A DNA stretch of 6,701 nt from Shuttleworthia sp045545575 (GTDB taxonomy: Bacteria; Bacillota; Clostridia; Lachnospirales; Lachnospiraceae), in assembly GCA_045545575.1 (NCBI GenBank), contig JAZQBE010000079.1, positions 1 through 6,701 of the forward strand, given 5' to 3'. The position numbers and the translations under genes were made by a program. Positions 6,003-6,701 of the stretch are shown here, piece after piece; within the stretch, counting starts at the first letter, position 1; every line of letters starts with the position of its first letter. Below the pieces are notes generated by a model, which worked only from the letters and a program-made list of their open reading frames with translations, was not told where the DNA came from and did no database searches.

Positions 6003-6622
6003 ACATCCTCGCGATCGCAGATGAAGAATCCAAATCCCTGTGGGATCACTTCAGCAAGGATAAACTGGCGGGCGTGGACCTGATCATCTCCTGCGGCGAC
6101 CTGAATCCGAAGTACCTGGAGTTTCTGACGACAATGACGAACGTCCCGGTCTTCTACGTCCACGGCAACCATGACGCGCGCTACATGACGGATCCGCCCT
6201 TGGGATGCGTATGCATCGAGGACCGGGTCGTCAATTTCCGCGGCGTGCGCATCATGGGGCTCGGGGGATCCATGAAGTACAACCCCGGCAAGCCGTTCCA
6301 GTACACCGACTGGCAGATGAAAACCCGGGTATACAAAATGACCCCGCAGCTGTTCTTTGCCCGCGGGATCGATATCCTGGTGACGCACGCCCCGGCGCTC
6401 GGCTTAAACGACGACACCGACCTGCCCCACCGGGGATTCGAAGTGTTCAACGATCTTCTGGAGGCCGCGCATCCGAAATACTTCCTGCACGGCCACGTCC
6501 ACATGAGCTACGGCCGGCAGTTCCCGCGCCACTGCATGCACGGCGGCACCCATGTCATCAACGCCTACGAACGCGTCATCTTCACCTACGAAGACGAGCA
6601 CCCGGAAGAGCATTTCCGGTAA
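5999..6622 (+). CDS. Calcineurin-like metallophosphoesterase with D-x-E first motif
   Basis: A 207-residue cytosolic protein with the metallophosphoesterase motifs in order: D8 in IADEES, G33-D34 in SCGDL, G56-NHD in VHGNHD, T129-H130 in VTHAP and H164-G-H-V-H168 in LHGHVH. The fold holds two metal ions and hydrolyses phosphate mono- or diesters. Motif I is normally D-x-H; here it is D8-E9-E10. This substitution seems shared by close relatives that start ADEESK, so it is probably a subfamily trait and not decay. The start ATG overlaps the stop of the ParB-like/BMP gene by four bases (ATGA), so the two are translated together and likely work together. Substrate is unknown; cyclic nucleotides, nucleotides, phospholipid or protein phosphates are all possible. 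The gene ends directly before a terminator. Confidence 0.93.
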   Translation: MNILAIADEESKSLWDHFSKDKLAGVDLIISCGDLNPKYLEFLTTMTNVPVFYVHGNHDARYMTDPPLGCVCIEDRVVNFRGVRIMGLGGSMKYNPGKPFQYTDWQMKTRVYKMTPQLFFARGIDILVTHAPALGLNDDTDLPHRGFEVFNDLLEAAHPKYFLHGHVHMSYGRQFPRHCMHGGTHVINAYERVIFTYEDEHPEEHFR

Positions 6623-6624
6623 AT

Positions 6625-6662
6625 AAAAAGTGGAACAGGGGTCAGGCACCCGTTCCGTTTTT
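6625..6662 (+). terminator. Rho-independent terminator of the rightward operon
   Basis: Stem GGAAC (6632-6636) with GTTCC (6652-6656), one bulged A (6637), inner pairs GGG (6638-6640) with CCC (6649-6651), and an 8-nt loop. T5 follows at 6658-6662. AAAAA at 6625-6629 mirrors the T-run, so the hairpin would also work on the minus strand. It begins a few bases after the phosphoesterase stop. Confidence 0.85.
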
Positions 6663-6675
6663 GCAAAAGCGGAAC
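6652..6675 (+). repeat. 24-nt imperfect palindrome sharing an arm with the terminator
   Basis: GTTCCGTTTT (6652-6661) pairs with GCAAAA/GCGGAAC sequence up to 6675 around a TGCA loop; the only non-Watson-Crick pair is T6658 with G6669. The arm GTTCC is the same one used by the terminator, so the two hairpins exclude each other. It touches the suspected adapter, so the assembly here deserves caution. Confidence 0.55.
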
Positions 6676-6676
6676 G

Positions 6677-6701
6677 AAGTCGGAGGCCAAGCGGTCTTAG
6701 G
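6677..6701 (+). other. Suspected BGI/MGI sequencing-adapter remnant at contig end
   Basis: The final 25 bases, beginning AAGTCGGAGGCC and ending GGTCTTAGG, match from memory the first 25 bases of the DNBSEQ forward-read adapter. A match of this length by chance is negligible. It abuts the window edge, as read-through adapter left at a contig terminus would. These bases should not be treated as genomic, and nothing to the right can be inferred. Confidence 0.88.

Noticed and set aside
4953..6388. Two long overlapping minus-strand frames (259 and 247 codons) opposite the BMP and phosphoesterase genes
   Set aside because: They are shadows of confidently assigned genes: no ribosome binding site, no domain, and mutual overlap in different frames.
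6671..6701. Start of a tRNA-like sequence (CCAAGCGGTC resembles a D-arm)
   Set aside because: The 25 terminal bases are explained by the adapter match, and no anticodon or T-arm is present.

Overview
The window reads as a fragment of a moderately GC-rich Bacillota genome, most likely a gut-type member of class Clostridia. The evidence is the strong AGGAGG-type ribosome binding sites before most genes, the Clostridia-typical pairing of a cytosolic ParB-like/BMP fusion with a small phosphoesterase, and a DUF4867 gene beside a xylulokinase. The last 25 bases (6677-6701) match, from memory, the start of the BGI/MGI DNBSEQ read adapter. The right edge is therefore probably the untrimmed end of an assembled contig, not chromosome.

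The left half (1-3723) is a sugar-catabolic gene set on the minus strand, in the order xylB (D-xylulokinase, 3723-2254), a DUF4867 protein (2208-1564) and a FucI/AraA-fold sugar isomerase (1396 running off the left edge). xylB and the DUF4867 gene are 45 nt apart, with a stem-loop between them. The isomerase follows after 167 nt that hold a good sigma-A-like promoter and a structured leader. An isomerase feeding a xylulokinase implies aldopentose to ketopentose to D-xylulose 5-phosphate and then the pentose phosphate pathway. The isomerase is of the fucose/arabinose type, not XylA, and DUF4867 has no assigned function, so the starting sugar is open. A 13-bp near-palindrome is repeated exactly in the two promoter regions of this set and is a candidate shared operator.

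The middle (3724-3929) is a 206-nt divergent intergenic region. It carries the xylB promoter, one copy of the 13-bp motif, a polypyrimidine tract and the ribosome binding site of the rightward operon.

The right half (3930-6622) is a two-gene plus-strand operon. The first gene encodes a 690-residue protein with a ParB/sulfiredoxin-like N-terminal region, a BMP/PnrA/Med-type ligand-binding domain and no signal peptide. Its stop overlaps (ATGA) the start of a 207-residue calcineurin-like metallophosphoesterase whose first metal motif is D-x-E instead of D-x-H. The pair suggests a cytosolic ligand sensor translationally coupled to a phosphoesterase; its substrate cannot be read from the sequence. 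A rho-independent terminator follows at once, and one arm of it can also form a competing hairpin directly before the adapter sequence.

No tRNA, rRNA, CRISPR array or insertion sequence was seen, and no gene-free stretch exceeds 300 bases.
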